46,660 nucleotides of DNA from Azospirillum sp. CAG:239 (GCA_000436375.1 FR885461.1:1-46660), one strand, 5' to 3'; numbered from the stretch's first letter, positions 32,262 to 40,504 are shown. Notes: generated from the sequence alone by a model not told the origin. Program-made: numbers and translations.

Positions 32262-32310
32262 TAACATCAAAAGATTTATTGAACCATATTATTTTCAGAT
32301 TAATCCTTTA

Positions 32311-33450
32311 CTATAAAGGCAATGAATAATCTGGAGCCGGCGTTGGAGAAACTTTTCTGGTCGGTTTCTTTTTTTCAACTTTAGGCTTAGGCTGATAATC
32401 AGGGAAAATATCTGTTAAAATCTTTTCTGCGGCTTCTCCGATCGCTCGTTCAAATAAAAGTTGCTCCACATTAGAGCAAGAAGAAAAAGCCCCTTCTTTG
32501 CTAAATGTTTTTTCAGTAGAACCAACAGAAACAATTTCCATGGTTGCGGCCTCCAAAATTCTGTATGAAATTTTTAATTTAGATGAACTTGAATAATTTG
32601 TCTCACCAGTCAAAGCAACAAAATTTTTACTGGTTGATGCTGTAAAATTATCAACTGTACCAACTAGAATATAATCAGCAGCTGCAAGATTTTTTAATTT
32701 TACCTTATTTTCAGGCAAAGTCATATCACCTTCGATGATTGACATCTCAGCAGCATAATCATCTAAATTATTACGGTCAACCAAGTTAAATTTGCGGCTG
32801 GGAGCTAATTTTTCAATAAATGTATTGCTGATTATTGTGTTTAGCTCTTTAACGTCAGCTTTTTTTCCCAGGCAATTTATATTTTGAGCCATTTTAAAAG
32901 GCATGATAGCTAAAGAATAATCTGCTTTTTTTACAAGACTTTTAGACTTATAGTCATGAGAATCATATTTGAAAACAACAGCTTTAATTTTAACTTTATG
33001 CTTTCCGTTTTCTTCTGAATGCTCCAATACTTCATACGATGAAACACTACCTTTATATTTAGCCATAATATCCTTGGAATTATCACGGAACCTTGCGGTT
33101 ACGGTTTCATCGGCGTTTGCCTTCACTTTAATTTGTGCATTTTCTTCTGCGCCTAACTGTTTTGTTTCAGGCAAAAGATTGTCGCGTTCCTTAATGTCAA
33201 TATTTAACTTATCATTTGCATTGGCTTCACCTTCAAAACTTGCATTATGTTTTACGGTCGTTGAAACGTCAACTTTATGCAAACCGTCGCTTTGTATGGC
33301 AATGTCGGAGGTTTGCCGAACAGCATTTTCAACAGCGTTCATCACGGCCCAATCATAGTCTTCACCTTCCCCGTAAGCAGTGACAACTATTTCTTTTGCG
33401 TTTGCATTAAATGCTGTTAACAAAAACAATAGGTACAATATTTTTTTCAT
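32311..33450 (-). CDS. Secreted CsgG/FlgT-like protein
   Basis: The start at 33450 has GGAG seven bases upstream and leads into a signal peptide (MKKILYLLFLLTAFNANA). The 379-residue product has an N-terminal region with AYGEGEDYDWAVMNAVENAV, as in FlgT or LPP20-like periplasmic proteins. A CsgG-type alpha/beta domain follows from about residue 180 (LAIMPF, FNLVDRNNLDDY, LAAADYILVGTV). CsgG-type domains occur in outer-membrane-associated secretion and lipoprotein complexes. The last 30 residues are Lys/Pro-rich. It is the final gene of an AT-rich minus-strand cluster with lpoB and ycfL relatives. The precise role is unknown. Confidence 0.78.
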   Translation of the reverse strand: MKKILYLLFLLTAFNANAKEIVVTAYGEGEDYDWAVMNAVENAVRQTSDIAIQSDGLHKVDVSTTVKHNASFEGEANANDKLNIDIKERDNLLPETKQLGAEENAQIKVKANADETVTARFRDNSKDIMAKYKGSVSSYEVLEHSEENGKHKVKIKAVVFKYDSHDYKSKSLVKKADYSLAIMPFKMAQNINCLGKKADVKELNTIISNTFIEKLAPSRKFNLVDRNNLDDYAAEMSIIEGDMTLPENKVKLKNLAAADYILVGTVDNFTASTSKNFVALTGETNYSSSSKLKISYRILEAATMEIVSVGSTEKTFSKEGAFSSCSNVEQLLFERAIGEAAEKILTDIFPDYQPKPKVEKKKPTRKVSPTPAPDYSLPL

Positions 33451-33464
33451 ATGTTGTCTCCAGA

Positions 33465-34058
33465 TTACCAAGTAACGGCATTTTTATCTGCCAATTTTTT
33501 TATTTTTTCTTCGCCTTCCCATAAAGTCAGACCGTTCCTTAAATCTGTAATGGACATGGAGAAACGATATTCGATGCGTTTTTTGCCGGAAACAATAAAC
33601 TCTCTTTGTGTGATTTTTCCTGACAGGCTTAACTCAGGAGCTGCCAATGAGCCGGACTTGCGAACATTGGCCTGGTTAAATTCTTTGGACTGTCTTAACT
33701 GTCCTGAAGCCATAACCATAGCATCTTCCTGAAAAGCCGTAACCCTAACTTTTCCGCTCTTCATTAAAGCAATGCGAATGGATTTTGACAGTTCATCCAC
33801 ATCAATTCGTTGCATAGTATCATTTTCTATGCGAGAAATGACTAAAATATACGGCTGTCCGTTTGGTTTACTTAACGTTCCTAAATCCAACATGTCTTGG
33901 ATCATGGAATTAGAAGCGCTTTCAAAGTCACGACCTTCTAATGCCGCGGCACGTTCTGTAGAGTCGTTTTCTGTATCAATCAATTGAGTTTCGGCGGCAC
34001 AACCGTTCAACATCAGGGTTACAGCTAAACCACATAAAATTTTCATATAATTTTTCAT
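33465..34058 (-). CDS. lpoB: Penicillin-binding protein activator LpoB-like lipoprotein
   Basis: This 197-residue lipoprotein has a lipobox (LMLNGCAAE, Cys20) and an LpoB domain: DFESASNSMIQDML, YILVISRIENDT, SLSGKITQREF and a final SITDLRNGLTLWEGEEKI. In enterobacteria LpoB is an outer-membrane lipoprotein that reaches through the periplasm to stimulate PBP1b. Its neighbour YcfL keeps the enterobacterial ycfL-lpoB order. AAGGA lies six bases before the ATG. The family is secure; whether its partner here is a class A PBP is inferred. Confidence 0.88.
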   Translation of the reverse strand: MKNYMKILCGLAVTLMLNGCAAETQLIDTENDSTERAAALEGRDFESASNSMIQDMLDLGTLSKPNGQPYILVISRIENDTMQRIDVDELSKSIRIALMKSGKVRVTAFQEDAMVMASGQLRQSKEFNQANVRKSGSLAAPELSLSGKITQREFIVSGKKRIEYRFSMSITDLRNGLTLWEGEEKIKKLADKNAVTW

Positions 34059-34078
34059 CTTAAGTCCTTTTCTGATAA

Positions 34079-34456
34079 TTATTCAATTATACCGTTGCCT
34101 ATATCGTCTGTGATATAAACCTTATAAGTAACTGCTCTTTTGGAGGGAGCGGCCACATTCCAGAAAAATTCGGCATTTCTGCGCAAATTGACTTTTTTCC
34201 ATTGAGCCAATTTCGTGGAAATATTCATCCCGTTTACATCAAACCATTCTATTTTGTAATATACGGATTGATTTTTACGGCCGCTTCCGGAAACCTGAAC
34301 CAACATCTGTCCGTCTCTTTCCCGTATCGTATTAGATGTATTAATGTTCAAAAGTTTCACATCCGGACTAATCGAAAATTTGGTATGATCATATTCCAAA
34401 GGAGTGGCACATGACCACAAAAATAGCAAGACGCTGAATATAAATATTTTCCTCAT
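34079..34456 (-). CDS. YcfL-like lipoprotein
   Basis: This 125-residue lipoprotein (lipobox LWSCAT, Cys16) has the YcfL/DUF1425 beta-sandwich pattern: a QVSGSGRKNQSVYYKIEWFDVNG strand pair and a late W-x-x-V region (KKVNLRRNAEFFWNVAAPS). In E. coli ycfL lies just before lpoB, and the same order is kept here. Its function is not established in any organism that I can name. GAGG precedes the start. It is AT-rich like its neighbours. Confidence 0.82.
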   Translation of the reverse strand: MRKIFIFSVLLFLWSCATPLEYDHTKFSISPDVKLLNINTSNTIRERDGQMLVQVSGSGRKNQSVYYKIEWFDVNGMNISTKLAQWKKVNLRRNAEFFWNVAAPSKRAVTYKVYITDDIGNGIIE

Positions 34457-34470
34457 ATCAATTTTTTCCT

Positions 34471-35871
34471 CTATAAGTCTAAGACACTGATTACCGGAGT
34501 GGCTCCTGTTGCAGGAACTCTGACATAAACTATTGAATTTCCTTTTTGAGGAACTTCAACTTTGTAATCTTGACCTCCGATATTTAATGTCAGCTTTGTT
34601 CCTTTCTTGGCAATTTTAGCCAACTGAACATTTTTGGGTAAACTATACCAGCTTCTCGTATCTGCACCGGCCGTCATAACTGAATATGCAGACATCGCAA
34701 TACCGCCTAAATCTCCAAATTCATTTTGGGCAACAGCTTGAGCAACCGTTTGTAAAGTTAATTTTGTTACGGCTTTGGTAACAATAATCGGTAATTTCTT
34801 TTTAAATTCAGCCATAAAAATATTGTCAACATCGGCTAATAGTTCCGTTGTAACTTTTTTATTTCCGTTAGAAACAGAAATATTTTTATACGCAATCTCT
34901 CTTTCTTTAGGGTAAGGCAATGCCAAAGAAGCAGTCTTAACATTGTTTGTTGCAATAAAAATCGGCAAATCTAAACGAAATTCCTCAAAGTTTGCTACCA
35001 AACCGTTTTCAAACACAACCCAAGCTGTCGGTGCTAAATTTTTCTGAGTGCCTGAAGCTAATTTATTAGCTAAACTTAAATCTTGTTTTACAAATTTATT
35101 ATGACGAACCATACCTGAAACACGTTTCAAATAATTTGATGCCGTTTCATAATCGCTGTTGGAATGTCCATTAGTCATCAAATATAAACCGCTCATATAG
35201 GTTACATATGGATTGACGAAGTTCGCATAACCGTTAAAACGTTCAAATTCTTTATAATTTGCCATAATATCAGAAATGTTTTTCTGATTTGCCTCTTGCG
35301 CCTCTTTCTGCATTTGTGCGACATCTTTAGCGTTTTCTTCATTCTGCTTTTGTATTTCTTTGCTGAATGTTTCTACCGCTTTTTGCTGAACATTATATGC
35401 TCTGTTAACCTGGATCTTTGCTTCATCTTTATTGTTTTGAGCCAAAGCATTAAGGAGGGTATATGAGTGAAGATAAATTCCATCCATGATCATAGGGTTA
35501 TAATCTACAATACTTGCATTTGCCACCACCTCAACGGCGCCTCTTGCGAGTCCCATAGATTCTAAATCCTCTTGAATCTCTTTTGCGGTTTCTTCAAAAA
35601 TTTTATTTGATAAATCAGTCTTTTGGGCTAAAAATAGAGCCGTTCCGCCATTAAGCTTTTCATCAATATTAAATTTATCAGGTTTTATATCTTCAGCAGA
35701 CATTTGGCAAACGTCGCTTTTATCTAAAGCCCTGTCAGCAGCTTTGCAATAATCAGCCAGTTTATATGCCTCCGTATAATCTGCAAATTTCATTTTATGT
35801 GTCGTGCCACATCCTGCTACCGTTATTGGCAACATAACAGCAAGTATGGCTTTAAAAGAAATTTTATTCAT
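34471..35871 (-). CDS. COG3014-type lipoprotein
   Basis: This 466-residue lipoprotein (lipobox TVAGCG, Cys21) has a long helical repeat-like N-terminal half, including a Gln/Lys/Glu-rich coiled-coil stretch at about 165-200. The C-terminal beta-rich domain contains WVVFENGLVANFEEFRLDLPIF and GADTRSWYSLPKN. These features match the COG3014 family, which often occurs beside LpoB and YcfL relatives. It is probably anchored to a membrane in the periplasm. GGGAGGGG precedes the start. The family call is good; its role is unknown. Confidence 0.78.
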   Translation of the reverse strand: MNKISFKAILAVMLPITVAGCGTTHKMKFADYTEAYKLADYCKAADRALDKSDVCQMSAEDIKPDKFNIDEKLNGGTALFLAQKTDLSNKIFEETAKEIQEDLESMGLARGAVEVVANASIVDYNPMIMDGIYLHSYTLLNALAQNNKDEAKIQVNRAYNVQQKAVETFSKEIQKQNEENAKDVAQMQKEAQEANQKNISDIMANYKEFERFNGYANFVNPYVTYMSGLYLMTNGHSNSDYETASNYLKRVSGMVRHNKFVKQDLSLANKLASGTQKNLAPTAWVVFENGLVANFEEFRLDLPIFIATNNVKTASLALPYPKEREIAYKNISVSNGNKKVTTELLADVDNIFMAEFKKKLPIIVTKAVTKLTLQTVAQAVAQNEFGDLGGIAMSAYSVMTAGADTRSWYSLPKNVQLAKIAKKGTKLTLNIGGQDYKVEVPQKGNSIVYVRVPATGATPVISVLDL

Positions 35872-35886
35872 AGCCCCTCCCGGATA

Positions 35887-36171
35887 TTATTTTAACAGAC
35901 CTTTAATTACGGTAGCTGCAAGCTGAACTGTTGAATCGTCATGTTTAATAGCAGCTTTAGTAGCACAAGATGCTGCAATTTTAACCGCCTGAGCGTCAAT
36001 ATTGTCTTTTGTTAAAGTTCCTGCCGCCAAATTCTGTTCAGCTTCCTGTAACATACAAACTTTTAATTTTGTCTCTTTGGGATCAAGAGAGGCCGTAGAA
36101 GGAAGAGAGAAAGCCATTGCGGAATTCGCTAATAACATTACCGAAAACAAAGACGCTGTAAAGATTTTCAT
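35887..36171 (-). CDS. Small secreted protein
   Basis: This 94-residue protein has a clean signal peptide (MKIFTASLFSVMLLANSAMA, cleavage after residue 20). The mature domain of about 74 residues has two cysteines and the pattern CMLQEAEQNLAAGTLTKDN, mostly helical. It lies 15 bases upstream of the COG3014-type gene and is the first gene of the cluster. No family is recognised. The operon position suggests a link to the envelope functions of its neighbours, but nothing shows it directly. Confidence 0.7.
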   Translation of the reverse strand: MKIFTASLFSVMLLANSAMAFSLPSTASLDPKETKLKVCMLQEAEQNLAAGTLTKDNIDAQAVKIAASCATKAAIKHDDSTVQLAATVIKGLLK

Positions 36172-36460
36172 AATTTAGTCCTTTCTAAAAAATATATAAA
36201 TTGCAAGATTTATTGTATTAAAACTAATAATAAAATCAACCGCTTTTTACAAATTTCGCACTTTTTGTTTTTGTAAAATTAAGAAAAAATAAGGGCTTGT
36301 TTTTTTGTTTTGGAACGCAGTTTTTACAACTAGCTACAAATGGTGGCGCTTTTCTAAAAAGTTCGATTGTTTCGAAAAAATGAGATATTTAATTGGTATT
36401 GAATACAAAACTGAAAGAAAAATCTTTGTTTTTCAATGGTGGAACATTCAACACTTAGCT

Positions 36461-36490
36461 TTGGGATAAAGCCTGATAACTTTATCCCAA
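36461..36490. repeat. Perfect inverted repeat
   Basis: TTGGGATAAAG at 36461-36471 pairs with CTTTATCCCAA at 36480-36490. No T run follows on either strand, so it is not a standard terminator. It sits in the 36181-36555 spacer, where I find no convincing gene, only a 30-codon frame from 36380 without a ribosome-binding site. Confidence 0.6.
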
Positions 36491-36555
36491 AATACTCTCT
36501 TGAAAATCTCAAAACTGACAGGATAAGCCCTAATTTAAAAACAAAAAATCCGCAA

Positions 36556-36894
36556 TTAAGGAAGTTTTCTTTCAAGCAAATTGATATATTTACCTTTATT
36601 TTCTAAGCCATAGTACAGACCTTTCCAATTATTGGTTATGTCTTTAGCGTTATCTTTGAAAATATTGCCAACCCCGCCATAACGCTTTCATATCTCAGAG
36701 CTTGGAATTTTTTTTGCTAAATCTATAACTTCTTTGCCAAAACCAACAGTCCATCCAACGGTCGTTTCTAGCTTTCCGCCTTTTCCAGCTAGACAACTCA
36801 TATACTGATGTTTATTTTCATCTGTCACATTATTATCAATAAGTTTATCTAAACCAATCTGAATTGTTGGTAATCTGATTTTATTATATAAATT
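36556..36894 (-). pseudogene. Decayed gene with internal stop
   Basis: One minus-strand frame stays open for 113 codons except for a single TGA (36688-36690). Before the stop it encodes HQYMSCLAGKGGKLETT and a hydrophobic VGWTVGFGKEVIDLAKKIP stretch. After it come KRYGGVGNIFKDNAKDITNN, WKGLYYGLENKGKYINLLER and a final TAA at 36556. No start codon lies in the N-terminal part, so it is truncated as well. The protein-like composition on both sides of the TGA indicates a degraded coding region. Its family is not recognised. It sits beside a Fic gene in the AT-rich region. Confidence 0.55.
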
Positions 36895-36953
36895 TCAGCA
36901 ATGTTATATTATCATAAAAGTATAATATAGTTCTTTATGAAAGATGATTTATA

Positions 36954-37562
36954 ATGGTTTTAGAAAATAAATTAAATATCACAAACCAAATCGAGCTTAA
37001 TAAAGTTGAAGAAAGACTCAGTAAAGAAAAGGCTATAAAGCTTTTTGACAGCGGTAAAATAAATACTCTTAAAGTTGGTACGTTTGCGGGTTTGAAGCAG
37101 ATTCACAAATTTTTGTTTGAGGATATTTATGATTTTGCCGGAAAAATGCGTGATGTCAACATATCCAAAGGTAATTTCAGATTTGCGCCGGTAATGTATT
37201 TGGAACAAGCTTTAAAGCATATTGATAAAATGCCTCAATCAACATTTGATGAAATTGTTGAAAAATATGTTGAAATGAATATTGCTCATCCTTTCCGAGA
37301 AGGAAACGGACGCTCAACAAGAATTTGGCTGGATTTAATATTCAAAAAAGAGCTACAGCGGGTCGTTGATTGGAATAAAATTGATAAAGCAGACTACCTG
37401 TCAGCAATGGAAAGAAGCCCGGTTAAAGATATTGAAATAAAACATCTCTTAAAAAATGCCCTTACCGATAAAATTAACGAGCGGGAAGTCTTTATGAAAG
37501 GCATTGATGTAAGTTATTATTACGAGGGCTACGATGAATACGATATTCACAAGCTATTGTAA
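36954..37562 (+). CDS. Fic-domain protein AMP-transferase, self-inhibited type
   Basis: This 202-residue protein carries the complete Fic motif HPFREGNGR at residues 112-120, with catalytic His112. Fic enzymes usually transfer AMP from ATP to hydroxyl groups of target proteins. Near the C-terminus it has SYYYEG (Ser187 to Gly192), fitting the inhibitory (S/T)xxxE(G/N) pattern; Glu191 would block the ATP site. A C-terminal inhibitory helix defines class III Fic proteins. No partner antitoxin gene is needed or seen. It is encoded alone, in AT-rich DNA next to a decayed gene, consistent with acquisition. Its target is unknown. Confidence 0.9.
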   Translation: MVLENKLNITNQIELNKVEERLSKEKAIKLFDSGKINTLKVGTFAGLKQIHKFLFEDIYDFAGKMRDVNISKGNFRFAPVMYLEQALKHIDKMPQSTFDEIVEKYVEMNIAHPFREGNGRSTRIWLDLIFKKELQRVVDWNKIDKADYLSAMERSPVKDIEIKHLLKNALTDKINEREVFMKGIDVSYYYEGYDEYDIHKLL

Positions 37563-37685
37563 GTTCCATACAATTATCGACTGAAAATTATGAGGATTTT
37601 AAGGAATTAACAAGGAAAATGTAACATTTTTTACTTTATGATTGCATACTATATACGCCTTACCCATCAAATAAGGATACCATCT

Positions 37686-38321
37686 ATGATAAAAAACTAT
37701 ATTAGATCAAGCTTGGCATTTCTATTATTTTTTTTATTCCCCACAATGGCATTTGCTAATGGAGGATTACCCATATGGATAAATACAATCCAATCTGTAG
37801 CAGCTACTTCAGGAATTAGAGGATTGGGGGGGCTTCTATCAAGCTCCGTAATTACACTCATTTGTTTAATGCTAATTATATTTTGTGAAACTTTATTTTT
37901 GAAAAAAAGATATTTTAAAACAACAAGTACTGCAAAAATAATTGAAGCGGTTTCTGTTTCAAACATTGTTTCAACTGTTCTAGGTGGCGTATTTTTGTTG
38001 GAAGCTTTCTATATTGCTGAAGATTCACATTCATTAGGATACTTACTGCTTGGACCTTTATATGGAATATTAGCCGATCTTCCTCATAATTCTATTGCTG
38101 CTACATCGGGTTTTGTTTTTATCCTTGTTTTTTATAATGTTTTCTTTTGTTTTTTCTCATATTTTATCGAGCGATTTATAACAAAAAAGTATTTACAAAG
38201 TGCATATAGTAACGAAGTCATTTCCAAAGGAATATTACGCGCTAATATTTTAAGTTACGCTATGTCTTTCTTCCTGATGTTGCCAATTTATATCATGTTG
38301 CACGGAATATTAAGAATATAA
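37686..38321 (+). CDS. Four-helix membrane protein of unknown function
   Basis: The ATG at 37686 has AAGGA eight bases upstream and opens a signal-peptide-like helix ending near MAFANG (residue 26). An upstream in-frame ATG at 37638 lacks such a site. The 211-residue product then has about four more hydrophobic segments (about 49-67, 89-115, 120-160 and 185-210). No family is recognised. It is strongly AT-rich, like the Fic gene before it, and may have entered with it. No terminator is visible directly after it. Confidence 0.65.
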   Translation: MIKNYIRSSLAFLLFFLFPTMAFANGGLPIWINTIQSVAATSGIRGLGGLLSSSVITLICLMLIIFCETLFLKKRYFKTTSTAKIIEAVSVSNIVSTVLGGVFLLEAFYIAEDSHSLGYLLLGPLYGILADLPHNSIAATSGFVFILVFYNVFFCFFSYFIERFITKKYLQSAYSNEVISKGILRANILSYAMSFFLMLPIYIMLHGILRI

Positions 38322-38387
38322 TTAACTATAATAAATTGCGATTTTCGAAATGTTCAAAATCGGACTAAACAAATACTTGTTTAAAAA

Positions 38388-38411
38388 GAAAAAATCCGCA
38401 ACGAATGCGGA
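38388..38411 (-). terminator. Terminator behind tRNA-3'-end copy
   Basis: TCCGCA at 38395-38400 pairs with TGCGGA at 38406-38411, followed on the minus strand by TTTTTTC. It lies about ten bases beyond the partial copy of the tRNA-Thr 3' end. Confidence 0.75.
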
Positions 38412-38420
38412 ATTATTAAA

Positions 38421-38441
38421 AATGGTGCCGCAGGCAAGAAT
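38421..38441 (-). repeat. Partial copy of tRNA-Thr 3' end
   Basis: This stretch matches 38628-38648, the 3' end of tRNA-Thr, at 20 of 21 positions. It lies about 190 bases downstream of the tRNA on its strand. The DNA in between contains hairpins related to those after tRNA-Val. Confidence 0.88.
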
Positions 38442-38590
38442 GTAAATTCCCATTGCTTAAAAGCAACGGGTCCCTTTCGCGTCGTAAGGTTCAAACTTCG
38501 TGTTTCACTAAGCTATTCGCTAAGTTCAACACTCGTTTTCACCGACTATCCGCTCCGGACGTTGCTTCGCAAGTCTGTCCTCGCCCGATA

Positions 38591-38633
38591 ACCATTAAAA
38601 AAGCCCTCCGTAAAGGAAAGCTTTTTTAATGGT
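38591..38633 (-). terminator. Hairpin at tRNA-Thr 3' end
   Basis: A 14-bp stem, ACCATTAAAAAAGC at 38591-38604 with GCTTTTTTAATGGT at 38620-38633, includes the ACCA end of the tRNA in its 5' arm on the minus strand. The lower stem is A/T-rich, and the T run inside the 3' arm can act as a terminator. Confidence 0.65.
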
Positions 38634-38704
38634 GCCGCTGGCAAGAATCGGACTTGCGACCCCGTCATTACCAATGACGTGCTCTACCACTGAGCTACAG
38701 CGGC
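38630..38704 (-). tRNA. tRNA-Thr (anticodon GGT)
   Basis: This 75-base gene on the minus strand has acceptor arms GCCGCTG and CAGCGGC, discriminator A and an encoded CCA (38632-38630). The anticodon stem CGTCA/TGACG encloses TTGGTAA, giving anticodon GGT (threonine, codons ACC/ACU). The D arm (AGCTCAGTGGTAGAGC) and the T arm are standard. A promoter lies 15 bases upstream. The 3' end is copied at 38421-38441. Confidence 0.97.
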
Positions 38705-38718
38705 GACAACTGAAAGAG

Positions 38719-38747
38719 AACATACAGACTATAAAAATAAAAATCAA
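38719..38747 (-). promoter_or_regulatory. Promoter of tRNA-Thr
   Basis: On the minus strand TTGATT (38747-38742) and TATGTT (38724-38719) are exactly 17 bases apart, just upstream of the tRNA. Confidence 0.7.
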
Positions 38748-38866
38748 GTATATTTTTCATTTTTTGTGAATTTTTTTATACATTCGCCAACAGGCATAAA
38801 ATTTGGTGCAAAAATAAAAAATTAGGTTATGATAAAAATATGTTTTCATAAATAAAGGTTCTAATC

Positions 38867-39586
38867 ATGAAATATTCAACCGCTGCGTTAAAAGAAAAAA
38901 TTCGTTCCTGGTTTGCCGAACCGCAGGGCAAAGCGCGCATCGCCTGTCAGTTTTTTGCCGTTTTGCTGGGGTTGGCCGCTCTTTTGATGATTGTTGCATC
39001 CGTGGCTTACGGCTCCGTTATTGGGCTGTTGGTGTCGTTGCTGGTCGCGCCGCTGCTGGTTTTGCTGCCGTTTTATTTTTATCATTTTTTTCGTACCATG
39101 CTGCAAGGGGTTGCCGACAAACAGATTCGGCATCGCGAGCGTGCGCGTCAGGCAGAAGAATACAATAACCTGCCTTTCCGCCGGACTTTTCGCGGTATGG
39201 CTTTTTACCTGACCGGTTTCATTTTGCTCGTAACCATGCTGATGGGGCTTTTGACCCAAAGTTACGACATCTTTTTTGAACTGGCGCTTATGCTGCCGAT
39301 GATGTATCTGATGTATCGCGGTTATCGCTGGATTTTTGTTTTTGCCATTTTATGGTGGACGTTTGAGAAAGGGCTGCAGTTGTATGTTGCGCCCGGCAGT
39401 GCATCGATAGCCAGTATTTTGGTCTGGTGGGCGGTCGTAACTTATGTTTATTTTCAGGCATATAAGGTCGAGGCGGTTCGCGCACGGCTTCCCGGTGCGC
39501 CGCGCAAACCCTGGCTGAAAGATCTCGGCTTGGCGCTGGGAGCGTTTGTTTTGCTGGCCGCCGCCCTCCATACGCTGATTTACTAG
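38867..39586 (+). CDS. Multi-helix membrane protein of unknown function
   Basis: This 239-residue protein has about six hydrophobic segments (about 25-45, 48-75, 110-130, 133-150, 155-170 and 178-195, with a further one near 220-237). The cytoplasmic loop at about 75-108 is strongly basic (KQIRHRERARQAEE). I recognise no family. Its GC content returns to the level of the core genes. AAAGG lies upstream of the start. It does not overlap any gene and is followed by a short spacer and a lipoprotein gene. Coding is very likely from length and composition. Confidence 0.72.
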   Translation: MKYSTAALKEKIRSWFAEPQGKARIACQFFAVLLGLAALLMIVASVAYGSVIGLLVSLLVAPLLVLLPFYFYHFFRTMLQGVADKQIRHRERARQAEEYNNLPFRRTFRGMAFYLTGFILLVTMLMGLLTQSYDIFFELALMLPMMYLMYRGYRWIFVFAILWWTFEKGLQLYVAPGSASIASILVWWAVVTYVYFQAYKVEAVRARLPGAPRKPWLKDLGLALGAFVLLAAALHTLIY

Positions 39587-39669
39587 TCTTGTTTTGTGTC
39601 ATTTTTAGCTGGCATTTTAAATTTAAGACGTTATCTTACTCCTTGATAAGTTAACGAAGGAGAAGATAA

Positions 39670-40071
39670 ATGAAAAAAATTGTGTATGTGTTGTCTTTGT
39701 TGTTTATGATTACCGCTTGCAACGGCGATAATACAACGTTTGAAAACAACGCCTATAAACTGCGCAATGCCAAAAACGGCGCGGAAATTACGCTTGGCTT
39801 TGACGGCAAGGACAAGCGCTTTTTCGGACGTTCGGCAATTAACCGTTATTTCGGAACTTATAAAACCGAGGGCGACAGACTGACTTTCGGCCCTGCCGGT
39901 TCGACCATGATGGCCGGTCCCGGACATCTGATGGCCGCCGAACGCGAATATATGCAGTTTCTGCCGCAGGTTGCCACCTATCGTCTGGACGGCAACCGTC
40001 TGATTCTGAGCAAGGCCAACGGCGAAAGCATGGTTTTTGAAAGAACCGGGAAAGCGTCGTCGCTTGAATAA
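39670..40071 (+). CDS. META-domain lipoprotein (HslJ-like)
   Basis: This 133-residue lipoprotein has signal and lipobox MITACN (Cys17). Its single META-type domain (DUF306, as in HslJ) has the motif pattern RSAINRYFGTYKTEGDRLTF, then GPAGSTMMAGPG, and a final LDGNRLILSKANGESMVFE. In the family GCNxFxGxY is the usual motif; here it is SAINRYFGTY, a common variant. The role of META domains in the envelope is unclear. AAGGAGAAG lies eight bases before the ATG. It has its own strong terminator. Confidence 0.87.
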   Translation: MKKIVYVLSLLFMITACNGDNTTFENNAYKLRNAKNGAEITLGFDGKDKRFFGRSAINRYFGTYKTEGDRLTFGPAGSTMMAGPGHLMAAEREYMQFLPQVATYRLDGNRLILSKANGESMVFERTGKASSLE

Positions 40072-40086
40072 AAACAATGAAACCGG

Positions 40087-40118
40087 AAAAAGGCAGGGAA
40101 CGTTCCCTGCCTTTTTTT
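40087..40118 (+). terminator. Terminator after META-domain gene
   Basis: AGGCAGGGAAC and GTTCCCTGCCT form a perfect 22-base palindrome at 40091-40112, followed by a T run. A small loop would open at the centre. Confidence 0.85.
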
Positions 40119-40256
40119 GTCTTGAACCTTACTTCCCGTTGTGCTATAAAAAGATTATTCCAAATGACTATTCTGAGATTAATTCATATAATTACAAACT
40201 TTTAAAATTAATTTTATATGTGTCACGCAGCCATTCATAAAGTTCACAAATTCGGT

Positions 40257-40463
40257 TTAATCGGATGTGACCGGAAAATAGAGTTTTTTGACGATTTTGC
40301 TTGTATCGGCGACGCTGTCAACGCGGCCCGCGGCAATAATTCCTGCCTTGGCGTGATTGCCCGCATTTTGCGTACGGATGGAACCGTTTTTCGCGAAAGA
40401 ATAATCGTTAAAAATTCGCTCCATCGGGAATATGTTAGGCTTTTTAACGGCCGAAGCAAACAT
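40257..40463 (-). CDS. Doubtful short ORF between converging genes
   Basis: A 68-codon minus-strand frame encodes a mixed, soluble sequence (with RTQNAGNHAKAGIIAAGR in the middle). Its third-codon positions are G/C-rich, like core genes here, which favours coding over chance. There is no ribosome-binding site at its ATG, and no family is recognised. A plus-strand frame of 87 codons covers the same DNA and also lacks a start signal. It may be a gene remnant. The remainder of 40119-40256 is AT-rich with nothing supportable. Confidence 0.3.
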   Translation of the reverse strand: MFASAVKKPNIFPMERIFNDYSFAKNGSIRTQNAGNHAKAGIIAAGRVDSVADTSKIVKKLYFPVTSD

Positions 40464-40504
40464 TCGACTATGAATTTTTAGAACTTTTCGGTAATTAAAA
40501 AAGA

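Noticed and set aside
36688..36690. In-frame TGA read as selenocysteine
   Set aside because: No selenocysteine insertion hairpin is visible after it, the N-terminal start is missing, and the flanks do not resemble a known selenoprotein.
32223..38648. Genomic island bounded by tRNA-Thr attachment sites
   Set aside because: The two tRNA-3'-end copies are only about 200 bases apart, no copy was seen at the far end of the AT-rich region, and no integrase gene is present.
40218..40481. Plus-strand 87-codon frame
   Set aside because: There is no ribosome-binding site, and its translation has the pattern of a complementary-strand shadow; the minus-strand frame is only slightly better.
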